A stretch of 64,000 nt of DNA from Flavobacterium sp. (GCA_012837155.1 CP051546.1:160338-224337); one strand, 5' to 3'; positions 1-9,150 are shown, counted from the first letter of the stretch. Numbers and translations are program-made. The notes: generated by a model from the sequence alone, not told the origin.

Positions 1-1727
1 ACGCCTCACACATCAATACCGAAGTTACCCTTGCGGGCTGGGTTCAAAAATCACGCGATAAAGGATTCATGAATTGGGTCGATTTGCGCGACCGCTACGG
101 AGTTACCCAATTAATTTTCGACGAAAGTCGCAGTAATAAAACCGTTTTTGAACTAGCCAAAACCTTAGGTCGTGAATTTGTGATTCAGGTAAAAGGAACG
201 GTTATTGAGCGCGAAGCCAAAAACGCAACTATGATTACTGGCGATATTGAAATTTTGGTTACCGAAATGAGAATATTAAATACAGCACTAACACCCCCTT
301 TCACAATCGAAGATGAAACCGATGGCGGCGAAGATATTCGAATGAAATACCGCTACCTTGATATTCGCCGAAATCCCGTAAAAAACAACTTGCTTTTTCG
401 ACATAAAGTAGCCATGGAAGTTCGAAAATACCTTTCGGATTTGGATTTTTGTGAGGTTGAAACTCCTTATTTAATCAAATCTACTCCCGAAGGCGCAAGG
501 GATTTTGTGGTTCCGTCAAGAATGAATGAAGGACAATTTTACGCTTTGCCACAATCACCGCAAACTTTCAAACAATTGTTGATGGTGGGCGGAATGGATA
601 AATATTTTCAAATCGTGAAATGCTTTCGTGACGAAGATTTACGGGCGGATCGCCAGCCAGAATTTACGCAAATCGATTGCGAAATGGCATTTGTAGAACA
701 AGAAGATATTCTGAATGTTTTTGAAGGATTGACAAGGCATTTGTTGAAAGAAATAAAAGGAATCGAAGTAGAAAAATTCCCAAGAATTACCTACGATTAT
801 GCCATGAAAACCTATGGAAATGACAAACCAGACATTCGTTTTGGGATGGAGTTTTGCCCCCTAACCCCTGAAGGGGGAACTTTCGAGCCAAAAGGATTTC
901 CTGTTTTTGACGATTCAGAAATTGTATTGGCAATAAATGTCGAAAATTGTGCTCAATATACTCGCAAACAATTGGATGAATTGACTGATTGGGTAAAACG
1001 CCCACAAATAGGAGCAAAAGGCTTAATTTATGTACGATATAATGAAGATGGAACACTAAAATCATCAGTCGATAAATTTTTCAATGAAGAAGTATTAAAA
1101 GTATGGGCAGAAAAATGCAAATCAAAACCAGGTGATTTAATCCTTATACTTTCAGGTGAAACCAATAAAACAAGAACGCAACTTTCTGCATTAAGAATGG
1201 AATTAGCCAGTCGTTTAGGATTGAGAAACCCAGCAGAATTTGCCCCGCTTTGGGTGGTCGATTTTCCGTTATTAGAATTAGATGAAGAAAGCGGAAGATG
1301 GCACGCCATGCACCATCCATTCACTTCGCCAAAACCAGAAGACATGCACTTATTGGCAACTCATCCCGGAAAAGTTCGCGCCAATGCCTATGACATGGTT
1401 TTGAATGGCAACGAAATTGGCGGTGGTTCTATTCGTATTCATGACAAGGCAACACAACAATTAATGTTTAATTATTTAGGATTTACGCCAGAACAAGCAG
1501 AAAATCAATTCGGTTTCCTAATGAATGCGTTCCAATATGGTGCGCCTCCACACGGAGGTTTGGCATTTGGATTAGACAGACTGGTAGCTATTTTGGGCGG
1601 ACAGGAAACAATACGTGATTTTATCGCCTTTCCAAAAAATAATTCTGGACGCGACATAATGATTGATGCCCCCTCAATAATTGATGAAACCCAGTTAAAC
1701 GAGCTACACATCAAACTAGATAGATAG
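1..1727 (+). CDS. aspS: Aspartyl-tRNA synthetase, 5' end cut by window edge
   Basis: Charges tRNA-Asp with aspartate in the cytoplasm. The frame is open from base 3, so the ATG at 69 is internal; by comparison with the family about a dozen N-terminal residues are missing. The visible part starts in the OB-fold anticodon-binding domain ([19 protein letters not shown]), followed by the class II core with motif 2 ([18 protein letters not shown]) and motif 3 ([16 protein letters not shown]). The usual bacterial insertion domain lies between motifs 2 and 3. The C-terminus ([17 protein letters not shown]) is typical. An in-frame C/G-rich palindrome at 857-877 replaces normal sequence near the start of the insertion domain. 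Identity is certain. Confidence 0.96.
   Translation, partial: ASHINTEVTLAGWVQKSRDKGFMNWVDLRDRYGVTQLIFDESRSNKTVFELAKTLGREFVIQVKGTVIEREAKNATMITGDIEILVTEMRILNTALTPPFTIEDETDGGEDIRMKYRYLDIRRNPVKNNLLFRHKVAMEVRKYLSDLDFCEVETPYLIKSTPEGARDFVVPSRMNEGQFYALPQSPQTFKQLLMVGGMDKYFQIVKCFRDEDLRADRQPEFTQIDCEMAFVEQEDILNVFEGLTRHLLKEIKGIEVEKFPRITYDYAMKTYGNDKPDIRFGMEFCPLTPEGGTFEPKGFPVFDDSEIVLAINVENCAQYTRKQLDELTDWVKRPQIGAKGLIYVRYNEDGTLKSSVDKFFNEEVLKVWAEKCKSKPGDLILILSGETNKTRTQLSALRMELASRLGLRNPAEFAPLWVVDFPLLELDEESGRWHAMHHPFTSPKPEDMHLLATHPGKVRANAYDMVLNGNEIGGGSIRIHDKATQQLMFNYLGFTPEQAENQFGFLMNAFQYGAPPHGGLAFGLDRLVAILGGQETIRDFIAFPKNNSGRDIMIDAPSIIDETQLNELHIKLDR
857..877. repeat. C/G-rich palindrome inside aspS
   Basis: CCCCCT and AGGGGG form a short stem with a 9-base loop. 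The composition stands out sharply from the AT-rich surroundings, and the segment translates in frame as CPLTPEGG. From memory, similar C-run/G-run palindromes recur in flavobacterial genomes, mostly between genes; here one lies within an essential reading frame. Confidence 0.5.
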
Positions 1728-1818
1728 TTGCTATGCGAGTAAATATGTGATAAAACCTTGTATTTCAAATATTTTAATAAATTTTATACAATTCTGACAT
1801 TCGTATTGTATTAAATAT

Positions 1819-1826
1819 TACATTTG
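1819..1826 (+). promoter_or_regulatory. -7 box of the cold-shock gene promoter
   Basis: TACATTTG matches the Bacteroidota -7 consensus TAnnTTTG and lies 29 bases upstream of the cold-shock start codon. No good -33 TTTG is seen at the expected spacing. Confidence 0.45.
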
Positions 1827-1855
1827 TCTCATTATAAATTATTATTACAATTACA

Positions 1856-2050
1856 ATGCGTACAGGTACAGTTAAATTTTTCAATGAATCAAAAGGTTAC
1901 GGATTCATTACAGACGAAGAAACAGGAAAAGACATTTTTGTTCATGCATCAGGAATCAACGCGGAAGAACTTCGCGAAGGAGACAGAGTTAGTTATGAAG
2001 AAGAAGAAGGAAGAAAAGGAAAAGTTGCTGCGAAAGTAGCGGTTATCTAA
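1856..2050 (+). CDS. Cold-shock protein (CspA family)
   Basis: A 64-residue single cold-shock domain, the normal length for the family. It binds single-stranded RNA/DNA and melts RNA structure. Both RNA-binding motifs are present: RNP1 as KGYGFI (residues 13-18) and RNP2 as DIFVH (near residue 26). The start ATG gives the canonical MRTGTVKFFN N-terminus; an alternative overlapping frame starting at 1824 has no family resemblance. It is monocistronic, with its own -7 box upstream and a strong terminator directly downstream. Confidence 0.95.
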   Translation: MRTGTVKFFNESKGYGFITDEETGKDIFVHASGINAEELREGDRVSYEEEEGRKGKVAAKVAVI

Positions 2051-2075
2051 GTAAAGTTTTTGCTTACGAATGTTT

Positions 2076-2110
2076 AAAAGCGTTTCGATTGATTTCGAAA
2101 CGCTTTTTTT
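2076..2110 (+). terminator. Rho-independent terminator after the cold-shock gene
   Basis: A perfect 13-bp stem (AAAAGCGTTTCGA and its complement) with a 6-base loop ends in a T-run, 25 bases after the stop codon. Confidence 0.9.
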
Positions 2111-2207
2111 ATTTAAACACAAAAAAATTATAAATCTGCATCCTGAAAGCTAATTTTTAATGAATCGATAATTCTGTTTTTTCTTCAAACTAAATTTTGT
2201 TTTAAAC

Positions 2208-2238
2208 TTGTGTTTTAAATCCTTGAAACCTATCTTTG
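2208..2238 (+). promoter_or_regulatory. Promoter of the nuo operon
   Basis: TTG at 2208-2210, a 20-base spacer and TATCTTTG at 2231-2238 fit the Bacteroidota -33/-7 promoter (TTG, 17-23 bases, TAnnTTTG). The nuoA start codon follows 31 bases later. Confidence 0.6.
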
Positions 2239-2269
2239 TGCCTTATTTTAGAATTTTACAAAAATCATT

Positions 2270-2635
2270 ATGCAATCAAGCCAATTAGATTTTTTTCCAA
2301 TACTAATGCAACTCCTCTTAGTCGTTGCTTTTGTTGCAGGAATTATAATAATTTCAGGGAAATTAGGCCCTAAAAGATCCTCAAAAACTAAAGATCAAAA
2401 CTTCGAATGTGGAATTGAATCCGTAGGAAATGCTCGTATTCCTTTCTCTGTAAAATATTTTTTGGTGGCCATTCTTTTTGTCTTGTTTGACGTCGAGGTA
2501 ATTTTTCTTTATCCTTGGGCAATTAATTTTAAGGAATTGGGCATAGAAGGAATGGTAAAAATGGTAATTTTTATGCTTTTATTATTGGTGGGGTTTTTCT
2601 ACATCATTAAAAAGAAAGCACTAGAATGGGAATAA
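2270..2635 (+). CDS. nuoA: NADH-quinone oxidoreductase subunit A
   Basis: First gene of the complex I operon. The 121-residue protein has three hydrophobic helices, as expected of NuoA, with the conserved segment NFECGIESVGNARIPFSVKY in the loop after helix 1 and LFDVEVIFLYPWA in helix 2. It sits in the inner membrane at the junction of the peripheral and membrane arms, where it takes part in quinone coupling. A promoter lies just upstream, and nuoB follows after 88 bases. Confidence 0.95.
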   Translation: MQSSQLDFFPILMQLLLVVAFVAGIIIISGKLGPKRSSKTKDQNFECGIESVGNARIPFSVKYFLVAILFVLFDVEVIFLYPWAINFKELGIEGMVKMVIFMLLLLVGFFYIIKKKALEWE

Positions 2636-2723
2636 AGAAATATTTTAAATACTGAATTTTAAATTTTAATGCCTTTCAAACATTAATTTATAATTCAAAA
2701 TTTATAATTCAAAATAACAAAAA

Positions 2724-3272
2724 ATGAGTAATTCAAATATAACAATGGTTGCCCCTCCAGAAGGTGTTGTTGGCGAAGGTTTTTTTGCTACAAAACTGAA
2801 TGATGTTGTAGGACTAGCGCGTGCCAATTCCCTTTGGCCGCTACCTTTTGCAACTTCTTGTTGCGGAATTGAATTTATGGCAACCATGGCTTCGCATTAT
2901 GATTTAGCTCGATTTGGCTCTGAACGAGTAAGTTTTTCTCCTCGACAAGCCGATATGCTATTGGTTATGGGAACTATTTCTAAAAAAATGGGACCCATAT
3001 TACGCCAAGTTTACGAACAAATGGCGGAACCACGTTGGGTAATTGCCGTAGGCGCTTGCGCATCATCGGGTGGTGTTTTCGATACGTATTCCGTTTTACA
3101 AGGAATAGATAAAGTAATTCCAGTTGACGTTTATGTTCCTGGGTGTCCGCCAAGACCAGAACAAATCGTTGATGGCGTAATGCAATTGCAAGAATTGGTA
3201 AAAAACGAATCCGTAAGAAGACGAAGTTCTCCAGAATATCAAGAATTATTGGCATCTTATAATATCAAATAA
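2724..3272 (+). CDS. nuoB: NADH-quinone oxidoreductase subunit B
   Basis: Peripheral-arm subunit that holds iron-sulfur cluster N2, the last centre before quinone. The 4Fe-4S ligands are visible: the tandem Cys pair in ATSCCGIEFMA, the Cys in VGACASSGGVFD and the Cys in VPGCPPRPE. At 182 residues it has normal length. It is separated from nuoC by 4 bases, so the two are probably translationally coupled. Confidence 0.96.
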   Translation: MSNSNITMVAPPEGVVGEGFFATKLNDVVGLARANSLWPLPFATSCCGIEFMATMASHYDLARFGSERVSFSPRQADMLLVMGTISKKMGPILRQVYEQMAEPRWVIAVGACASSGGVFDTYSVLQGIDKVIPVDVYVPGCPPRPEQIVDGVMQLQELVKNESVRRRSSPEYQELLASYNIK

Positions 3273-3276
3273 GGAA

Positions 3277-3804
3277 ATGACTCTAGAAACAACACAAATT
3301 CAAGATAAATTAGTAGCAACATTTGGCGAAAGCGTTTTCCATTTCAATCAGGAAAAAGACCTTTTTTCGTTAGAAGTTACTGCCGATAAAATAACCGCCG
3401 TTATCCTTTTTCTGAAGAATGATCCAAGCCTTCGTTTTCATTTTTTGACCGATTTATGTGGCGTTCATTATCCAGACAATGTGGTCGAAAGACAATTTGC
3501 CGTTGTGTATCATTTGCATAATTGGTACGAAAATAAACGTATAAAAATCAAGGTTTTCATCAATGGAGAGAAGCCAGAAATAAAATCAGTTTCGACTATT
3601 TTTCCTTGCTCTAACTGGATGGAAAGAGAAACATTCGATTTTTACGGCATCCATTTCATTGGTCATCCACAATTGAAACGCATTTTGAATATGGATGAAA
3701 TGATTTCTTTTCCGATGCGAAAAGAGTTCCCGATGGAAGACGGAGGAAGAACAGACAAAGACGATCGTTTCTTTGGAAGAACACCTCAAAAAGATAATAA
3801 ATAA
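3277..3804 (+). CDS. nuoC: NADH-quinone oxidoreductase subunit C
   Basis: The 30-kDa-type peripheral subunit of complex I, 175 residues. The family signature is clear near residues 115-140 (ERETFDFYGIHFIGHPQLKR). NuoC and NuoD are separate genes here, not the fused NuoCD of enterobacteria. NuoC packs against NuoD and NuoB near the quinone site and has no redox cofactor of its own. Confidence 0.95.
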   Translation: MTLETTQIQDKLVATFGESVFHFNQEKDLFSLEVTADKITAVILFLKNDPSLRFHFLTDLCGVHYPDNVVERQFAVVYHLHNWYENKRIKIKVFINGEKPEIKSVSTIFPCSNWMERETFDFYGIHFIGHPQLKRILNMDEMISFPMRKEFPMEDGGRTDKDDRFFGRTPQKDNK

Positions 3805-3821
3805 ATAATTCAACATTATAA

Positions 3822-5060
3822 ATGTCAGAACTATTATTACCACCAGAGCATCGATATGCTAAAATAATTGCAGCGCGACATAACGAAGACGGAAGCGAGC
3901 TTTCGATTCTGAATTTAGGTCCTACACACCCCGCAACTCACGGTATTTTTCAAAATATCTTGTTGATGGATGGCGAAAAAATCATCGAAGCAGAACCAAC
4001 TATTGGCTACATTCACAGAGCTTTCGAAAAAATTGCCGAAAACCGCCCGTTTTACCAAATTACACCACTTACTGACCGAATGAACTATTGTTCGTCTCCT
4101 ATCAACAATATGGGATGGTGGATGACTTTAGAAAAATTATTAGATATTGAGATTCCAAAAAGGGTACAATATTTAAGAGTTATCGTGATGGAATTGGCCA
4201 GAATTACCGATCACTTGATATGTAATTCTATCCTTGGCGTTGATACCGGAGCGTACACAGGCTTTTTATATGTTTTTCAATTTAGAGAGAAAGTTTACGA
4301 AATCTACGAAGAAATTTGTGGTGCTCGTTTAACTACAAATATGGGAAGAATGGGCGGTTTCGAAAGAGATTGGTCACCAGAAGCTTTCCGCAAATTAGAC
4401 GTATTTTTAAGAGATTTTCCAATTGCATGGAAAGAGTTTGAAAACTTGTTCGAAAGAAACAGAATTTTTATTGACAGGACAGTAAACGTAGGCCCAATTT
4501 CTGCCGAAATGGCAATGGCTTACGGATTTACAGGTCCCAATTTACGTGCCGCTGGAGTAGATTATGACGTTCGCGTGGCGCATCCTTACTCCTCTTACGA
4601 AGATTTTGATTTCATCGTTCCTGTTGGAAAATCAGGCGATACCTACGACCGATTTTGCGTTCGTAATGCCGAAGTTTGGGAAAGTTTAAGCATCATCCGT
4701 CAAGCATTAGATAAAATGCCAGAAGGAAATGTATTCCACGCTGATGTTCCTGAATATTATTTGCCTCCAAAAGAAGATGTGTATCACGATATGGAAAGTT
4801 TGATTTATCACTTCAAGATTGTAATGGGAGAAATTCCTGTTCCAGTTGCCGAAGTCTATCATGCTGTAGAAGGTGGAAATGGAGAAGTAGGTTTTTATTT
4901 AGTAACCGACGGAAGCAGAACTCCTTATAGATTGCACTTTCGTAGACCTTGCTTCATCTATTATCAAGCCTATCCTGAAATGATAAAAGGCGCCATGCTT
5001 TCGGATGCGATTGTTATTTTGTCAAGTTTAAATGTTATTGCTGGAGAATTAGACGCTTAA
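3822..5060 (+). CDS. nuoD: NADH-quinone oxidoreductase subunit D
   Basis: The 49-kDa-type subunit, 412 residues, related to the large subunit of NiFe hydrogenases. With NuoB it forms the quinone pocket. The motif LGPTHPATHG near residues 31-40 carries the quinone-site histidine, and the C-terminal YPEMIKGAMLSDAIVILSSL is typical of the family. It follows nuoC by 17 bases. After it comes a 52-base AT-rich spacer of the kind often seen in flavobacterial operons, then nuoE. Confidence 0.96.
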   Translation: MSELLLPPEHRYAKIIAARHNEDGSELSILNLGPTHPATHGIFQNILLMDGEKIIEAEPTIGYIHRAFEKIAENRPFYQITPLTDRMNYCSSPINNMGWWMTLEKLLDIEIPKRVQYLRVIVMELARITDHLICNSILGVDTGAYTGFLYVFQFREKVYEIYEEICGARLTTNMGRMGGFERDWSPEAFRKLDVFLRDFPIAWKEFENLFERNRIFIDRTVNVGPISAEMAMAYGFTGPNLRAAGVDYDVRVAHPYSSYEDFDFIVPVGKSGDTYDRFCVRNAEVWESLSIIRQALDKMPEGNVFHADVPEYYLPPKEDVYHDMESLIYHFKIVMGEIPVPVAEVYHAVEGGNGEVGFYLVTDGSRTPYRLHFRRPCFIYYQAYPEMIKGAMLSDAIVILSSLNVIAGELDA

Positions 5061-5112
5061 AAGATTTCAGATTGAAGAATAACGATTTTTGATTTCAGAT
5101 TTAAAATAAAAA

Positions 5113-5643
5113 ATGGAAAGAACACATTACAAACAAGAAATAAACATAACCCAATCGTTGATGAACCGCATCAATGAACTAGTTAGTCACTATCCAGAAG
5201 GCAAGCAAAAATCAGCATTATTGCCAGTTTTACACGAAGTTCAGGATGCACACGACAACTGGTTGAGTTTTGAATTAATGAACAAGGTTGCCGAAATACT
5301 AAAAATTAAACCAATTGAGGTTTATGAGGTAGTTTCTTTCTACACCATGTTCAACCAAAAACCCATCGGGAAATACATGTTTGAATTTTGCCAAACTTCC
5401 CCTTGTTGCTTGAATGGTGTTGAGGATTTAATGGATTACACTTGTGAAAAACTAGGTGTTAAAGTGGGCGAAACCACAGCAGACGGCTTATTTGAAGTAC
5501 GAGGTGTAGAATGTTTAGGCGCTTGTGGTTATGCTCCAATGATGCAATTGGGTGATTTTTACAAAGAACATTTGACCAAAGAAAAAGTAGATCAGATTAT
5601 TGCTGATTGTAGAGATAATAAAATTACGTTACACGATAAATAA
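5113..5643 (+). CDS. nuoE: NADH-quinone oxidoreductase subunit E
   Basis: The 24-kDa-type subunit of the NADH dehydrogenase module, 176 residues. It has an N-terminal helical part and a C-terminal thioredoxin-like 2Fe-2S domain with Cys ligands in FCQTSPCCLNG and VECLGACGYAP. It normally stands directly before nuoF. Here its stop codon is followed after one base by the start of an unrelated ATPase gene, so the E-F neighbourhood is interrupted. Confidence 0.95.
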   Translation: MERTHYKQEINITQSLMNRINELVSHYPEGKQKSALLPVLHEVQDAHDNWLSFELMNKVAEILKIKPIEVYEVVSFYTMFNQKPIGKYMFEFCQTSPCCLNGVEDLMDYTCEKLGVKVGETTADGLFEVRGVECLGACGYAPMMQLGDFYKEHLTKEKVDQIIADCRDNKITLHDK

Positions 5644-5644
5644 G

Positions 5645-6769
5645 ATGCCAAATAATCATTTAAAATATCTGAAAATCGAAAATTTTAAGAGGTTTGAATC
5701 TCTTGAAGTAAATGATATTGGGCAATTTAATTTGATTGTTGGCGATAATAATGTCGGAAAAACTTGTTTGTTGGAGGCTTTGCTTTTCGATAATTATAAT
5801 TTGAAATGGATTAGTAATTTGCATCAAACTTTATATATAAGAGGTATTCATTTTGGACCTAAAAACGTTAATCTTAAAGATATTGAATTTCCTAAATTTA
5901 GCTTTTTTAAATATTTAGTAAGAGATACTTCTAAACAATTAAAGGTAAATTATAGAACTAAAACTGCTAATAAATCTTTGGCAATTGAATATAAAGACAA
6001 AAAAGAACTTAAAAGTGAAGACTTTTTAAAAAGAACCGATAATTATGAGTATGAAAATTTAGAACACTGGTTAAAATTTTTCAAAGACGATATGTTTGAT
6101 GAATTACAGTTTATGTACCAAGATAATTTAGAACAAAAATTAGATTTGTATTGGCCTTTTATTTCTTTTAATCTTTCTTACAGCAACGACATTGAAGATT
6201 TTGTGAGAATTTTAGATAAAAGAAGGACTGAAGATGAACAGAAAATAAGTGATTTATCATATAATCATAAGCAAGAATTAATTAAAATTCTAAATAAAAT
6301 ATTTGGATTAAAAATTGTAGATTATGACAGAAAATCTCAAGGAGATTTTAGTATGTTGAGCATCGCTACCGAAGAAAACCAAGATTATGTACCTATTACC
6401 CAATTCGGAGATGGTTTTAATAAAATATTTAGATACATTGTAGAAATAATGTATGTAAAGAAAGAAGGGGATGGAAATAGATTGATGATTGATGAAATTG
6501 ATACGGGTATTCATCATTCCAAATTAAAAGGATTTTGGATTAACATTTTAGAGGTTTGCAAAGAGTTAGATGTGCAATTATTTGCAACAACACATTCTAA
6601 AGAATGTTCGGAAGCTTTTTATGAAGCATCAAACTCATTGAATTATAATAACGAAATCAGATTAATAAAACTTGAAGAAAGTACCAACAAAGATAAAGTT
6701 TATGCTTCAACTTTTTCATACAACCAAATTGTTGCAGGATTAGATTCTAATGTTGAATTAAGAGGTTAA
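5645..6769 (+). CDS. AAA/ABC-type ATPase of a two-gene ATPase-TOPRIM module
   Basis: A 374-residue ATPase of the SMC/RecF/OLD type. An N-terminal LKIENFKRFESLEV strand pair leads into Walker A (GDNNVGKT, residues about 34-41). The middle part is divergent and charged. Towards the C-terminus come a signature-like FGDGFNKIFR, Walker B RLMIDEIDTG and a switch-like ATTHSKE. It overlaps the next gene (TOPRIM) by one base. ATPase-TOPRIM gene pairs of this kind include the PARIS (AriA/AriB) and OLD/Gabija-like anti-phage systems; that role is inference here. The start at 5645, not the in-frame start at 5600, is chosen because it lies one base after the nuoE stop. Codon use is more AT-rich than the nuo genes, which suggests transfer. 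Confidence 0.75.
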   Translation: MPNNHLKYLKIENFKRFESLEVNDIGQFNLIVGDNNVGKTCLLEALLFDNYNLKWISNLHQTLYIRGIHFGPKNVNLKDIEFPKFSFFKYLVRDTSKQLKVNYRTKTANKSLAIEYKDKKELKSEDFLKRTDNYEYENLEHWLKFFKDDMFDELQFMYQDNLEQKLDLYWPFISFNLSYSNDIEDFVRILDKRRTEDEQKISDLSYNHKQELIKILNKIFGLKIVDYDRKSQGDFSMLSIATEENQDYVPITQFGDGFNKIFRYIVEIMYVKKEGDGNRLMIDEIDTGIHHSKLKGFWINILEVCKELDVQLFATTHSKECSEAFYEASNSLNYNNEIRLIKLEESTNKDKVYASTFSYNQIVAGLDSNVELRG

Positions 6770-7397
6770 TGAAAAAATATGATTTAAATAAAATATTTGT
6801 TGAAGGTAAAAGTGATAAACTTTTTATTGATTTTTTGCTTAAATCTTTTTTTGAAATTGAGGATTCAAAAATTGTAATTGATGTAAAAGGTAAAGACAAA
6901 TTAATAGATCAACCTTTATTATCCGACATTAAAAGAAAAGAAGAAAAAGCAAAGAATATAATTATTTTTGACACCGATTCAAAAAAAATTAATGGAGGAA
7001 GAAAACAAAGAATAGAAGAATTAAATAGTATTGAAACAAAATTAGACTCAAAATTTGAAATATATTTATTGCCTTTTGATGATGAGCGAGAAGGAATTTT
7101 AGAAGATTTATTAAGTATTGTGTAAAAAGTGATTTTAGTTTTTTTGATACTTGTTGGCATAAAATGCTCGATTGCATTAAAGTTTCAAAAGCTAAAAATT
7201 TGAATATTCCAGCCCAAAAAGCATTTTTATATTCTAAAATCGATTTGTTTAAAAAACATAGAAGTACAAATTGGGACTACAAAGGCTCAACTGTTTATGA
7301 TTATTCGGATAAAAATATTTGGGAGATAAATCCTGATGAAAATATAGAATTAAAAAAATTATTAGATTTCATAGATGAAAATCTATTTAATGATTAA
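6769..7397 (+). CDS. TOPRIM-domain (DUF3226/DUF4435-like) protein, one-base frameshift
   Basis: Likely nuclease or effector partner of the upstream ATPase. The N-terminal KIFVEGKSDKLFIDFLL carries the TOPRIM glutamate, and NIIIFDTDS carries the DxD pair near residue 67. The frame breaks at about 7119 (LLSIV then stop) and resumes as VKSDFSFFDTCWHKMLDCIK through to 7397, so one missing base in a short T or G run restores about 209 residues. It starts on the last base of the ATPase gene (ATGA overlap) and ends 3 bases before nuoF. Assignment to a precise TOPRIM subfamily is uncertain; the E and DxD motifs are what I can see. Confidence 0.65.
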
Positions 7398-7400
7398 ATT

Positions 7401-8750
7401 ATGTCACAAAAAATATTATTAGACAAAGTAAATATTCCGGGAATCAAAACCTACGAAGTCTATCGCCAAAACGGTGGTTATGCTTCTGTAGAAAAAGCCT
7501 TGAAAACATTAACGCCTGATGAAGTGGTTGAGGAAGTAAAAACTTCAGGATTGCGTGGTCGTGGTGGAGCAGGTTTCCCAGCAGGGATGAAATGGAGTTT
7601 TATTGACAAAAAATCAGGAAAACCAAGACATTTAGTTTGCAACGCTGACGAGTCAGAACCAGGAACTTTCAAAGACCGTTATTTGATGGAACACATTCCT
7701 CATTTATTGATTGAAGGAATGATTACTTCGAGCTATGCCTTGGGTGCTAACCTATCTTACATCTATATTCGTGGCGAATATATGTGGGTTTACAAAATTC
7801 TTGAAAGAGCCATCGCCGAAGCTAAAGCAGCGGGTTGGTTAGGGAAAAATATATTAGGAACTGGCTACGATTTAGATTTGTATGTTCAAATTGGTGCTGG
7901 AGCCTACATTTGTGGAGAAGAAACGGCTTTAATCGAATCACTAGAAGGCAAAAGAGGAAATCCTCGAATCAAGCCACCATTCCCAGCAGTTTCGGGTCTT
8001 TGGGCCAATCCAACGGTGGTGAATAATGTCGAAACCATTTCGGCAGTGCCTTGGATTGTGAATAATTCAGGTGCCGATTATGCAAAAATTGGTTTAGGAA
8101 GATCCACAGGAACAAAATTAATTTCGGCTTCGGGACATATCAAAAATCCTGGGGTCTATGAAATTGAAATGGGATTGAGTGTTTATGAATTTATGAATTC
8201 AGATGACTATTTGGGCGGAATGAGTTCTGACAGACCATTGAAAGCCTTCATTCCTGGAGGAAGTTCAGTTCCCGTTTTACCAGCGCATTTAATATACAAA
8301 ACAGCCAATGGCGACGACCGTTTAATGACTTACGAAAGTTTGAGCGACGGTGGTTTTGCAACGGGTTCGATGTTAGGTTCAGGAGGTTTTATTGTTTACA
8401 ACGACACTTCTTGTATCGTTAGAAATACTTGGAATTTTTCTCGCTTTTACCACCACGAAAGCTGTGGTCAATGTTCGCCTTGCCGTGAAGGAACGGGTTG
8501 GATGGAAAAAGTATTGCACAGAATTGAAAACGGTCACGGTCGTGAAGAAGATATCGATTTGCTTTTGAGCATTCAAAGCAAAATCGAAGGAAACACGATT
8601 TGTCCACTAGGCGATGCAGCCTCTTGGCCAGTAGCAGCGGCGATTCGTCACTTTAGAGAAGAATTTGAATATCATATTCGTTTCCCAGAAAAAATAAAAA
8701 ATAGAGACCATTTTGTTGCTGAGCCTTTTTCTAAAGTCGTAATGTCATAA
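7401..8750 (+). CDS. nuoF: NADH-quinone oxidoreductase subunit F
   Basis: The 51-kDa-type subunit, 449 residues. It binds NADH and FMN and carries the N3 4Fe-4S cluster. Visible motifs are GRGGAGFPAGMKW (flavin/NADH glycine-rich), GAGAYICGEETALIESLEG (nucleotide loop) and the cluster ligands ESCGQCSPCREG with NTICPLGDAA. It should follow nuoE directly, but the ATPase/TOPRIM cassette lies between. The start ATG is 3 bases after the cassette's stop, so transcription of nuoF must pass through the cassette. Confidence 0.97.
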   Translation: MSQKILLDKVNIPGIKTYEVYRQNGGYASVEKALKTLTPDEVVEEVKTSGLRGRGGAGFPAGMKWSFIDKKSGKPRHLVCNADESEPGTFKDRYLMEHIPHLLIEGMITSSYALGANLSYIYIRGEYMWVYKILERAIAEAKAAGWLGKNILGTGYDLDLYVQIGAGAYICGEETALIESLEGKRGNPRIKPPFPAVSGLWANPTVVNNVETISAVPWIVNNSGADYAKIGLGRSTGTKLISASGHIKNPGVYEIEMGLSVYEFMNSDDYLGGMSSDRPLKAFIPGGSSVPVLPAHLIYKTANGDDRLMTYESLSDGGFATGSMLGSGGFIVYNDTSCIVRNTWNFSRFYHHESCGQCSPCREGTGWMEKVLHRIENGHGREEDIDLLLSIQSKIEGNTICPLGDAASWPVAAAIRHFREEFEYHIRFPEKIKNRDHFVAEPFSKVVMS

Positions 8751-8775
8751 AGTCGAAAGTCATAAAGCAACAAAA

Positions 8776-9150
8776 ATGGGAAAGTTTAAATCTTTTGAAG
8801 AAATTACATCTTGGCAAAAATCTAGATTATTTAATAAAAGGATTTATGAAATCACAGAAAATATAGGTTTCAAAAGAGATTTTGATTTAGTTAGACAAAT
8901 TAGAAGAGCATCTATTTCAATTTCTTCAAATATAGCTGAAGGATTTGAAAGAAACACAGATAAAGAATTTGTTTATTTTTTATATATTTCAAAAGCATCG
9001 GCGGGAGAAGTAAGGTCACAATTATATTTAGCATTAGATCTAAATTATATTTCAAAGATAGAATTCGATGAATTATATTTAAATGTGTCAGATATATCAA
9101 AATTATTGAGTGGATTTATTAAATATTTAGAAAATAGTCAGAGAGTCTAA
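8776..9150 (+). CDS. Four-helix-bundle protein (S23/TIGR02436 family) inside the nuo operon
   Basis: The 124-residue, mostly helical protein belongs to the family named after the intervening-sequence proteins of 23S rRNA (four-helix bundle, avd-like). The family pattern is clear: WQKSRLFNKRIYEIT, RQIRRASISISSNIAEGFER and FLYISKASAGEVRSQLYLA. Family members are often found in odd places in genomes and their cellular function is not settled. Here the gene sits between nuoF (25-base gap) and nuoG (51-base gap), in the same direction, so it is probably co-transcribed. It is unlikely to be a complex I subunit. Confidence 0.88.
   Translation: MGKFKSFEEITSWQKSRLFNKRIYEITENIGFKRDFDLVRQIRRASISISSNIAEGFERNTDKEFVYFLYISKASAGEVRSQLYLALDLNYISKIEFDELYLNVSDISKLLSGFIKYLENSQRV

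Noticed and set aside
2-68. aspS starting at the ATG at 69
   Set aside because: The frame is open upstream and the residues before it ([19 protein letters not shown]) belong to the anticodon-binding domain.
787-1345. Open frames of about 100 codons on the minus strand inside aspS
   Set aside because: They are antisense to a strongly conserved gene and resemble no protein family; similar shadow frames inside other genes were left out.
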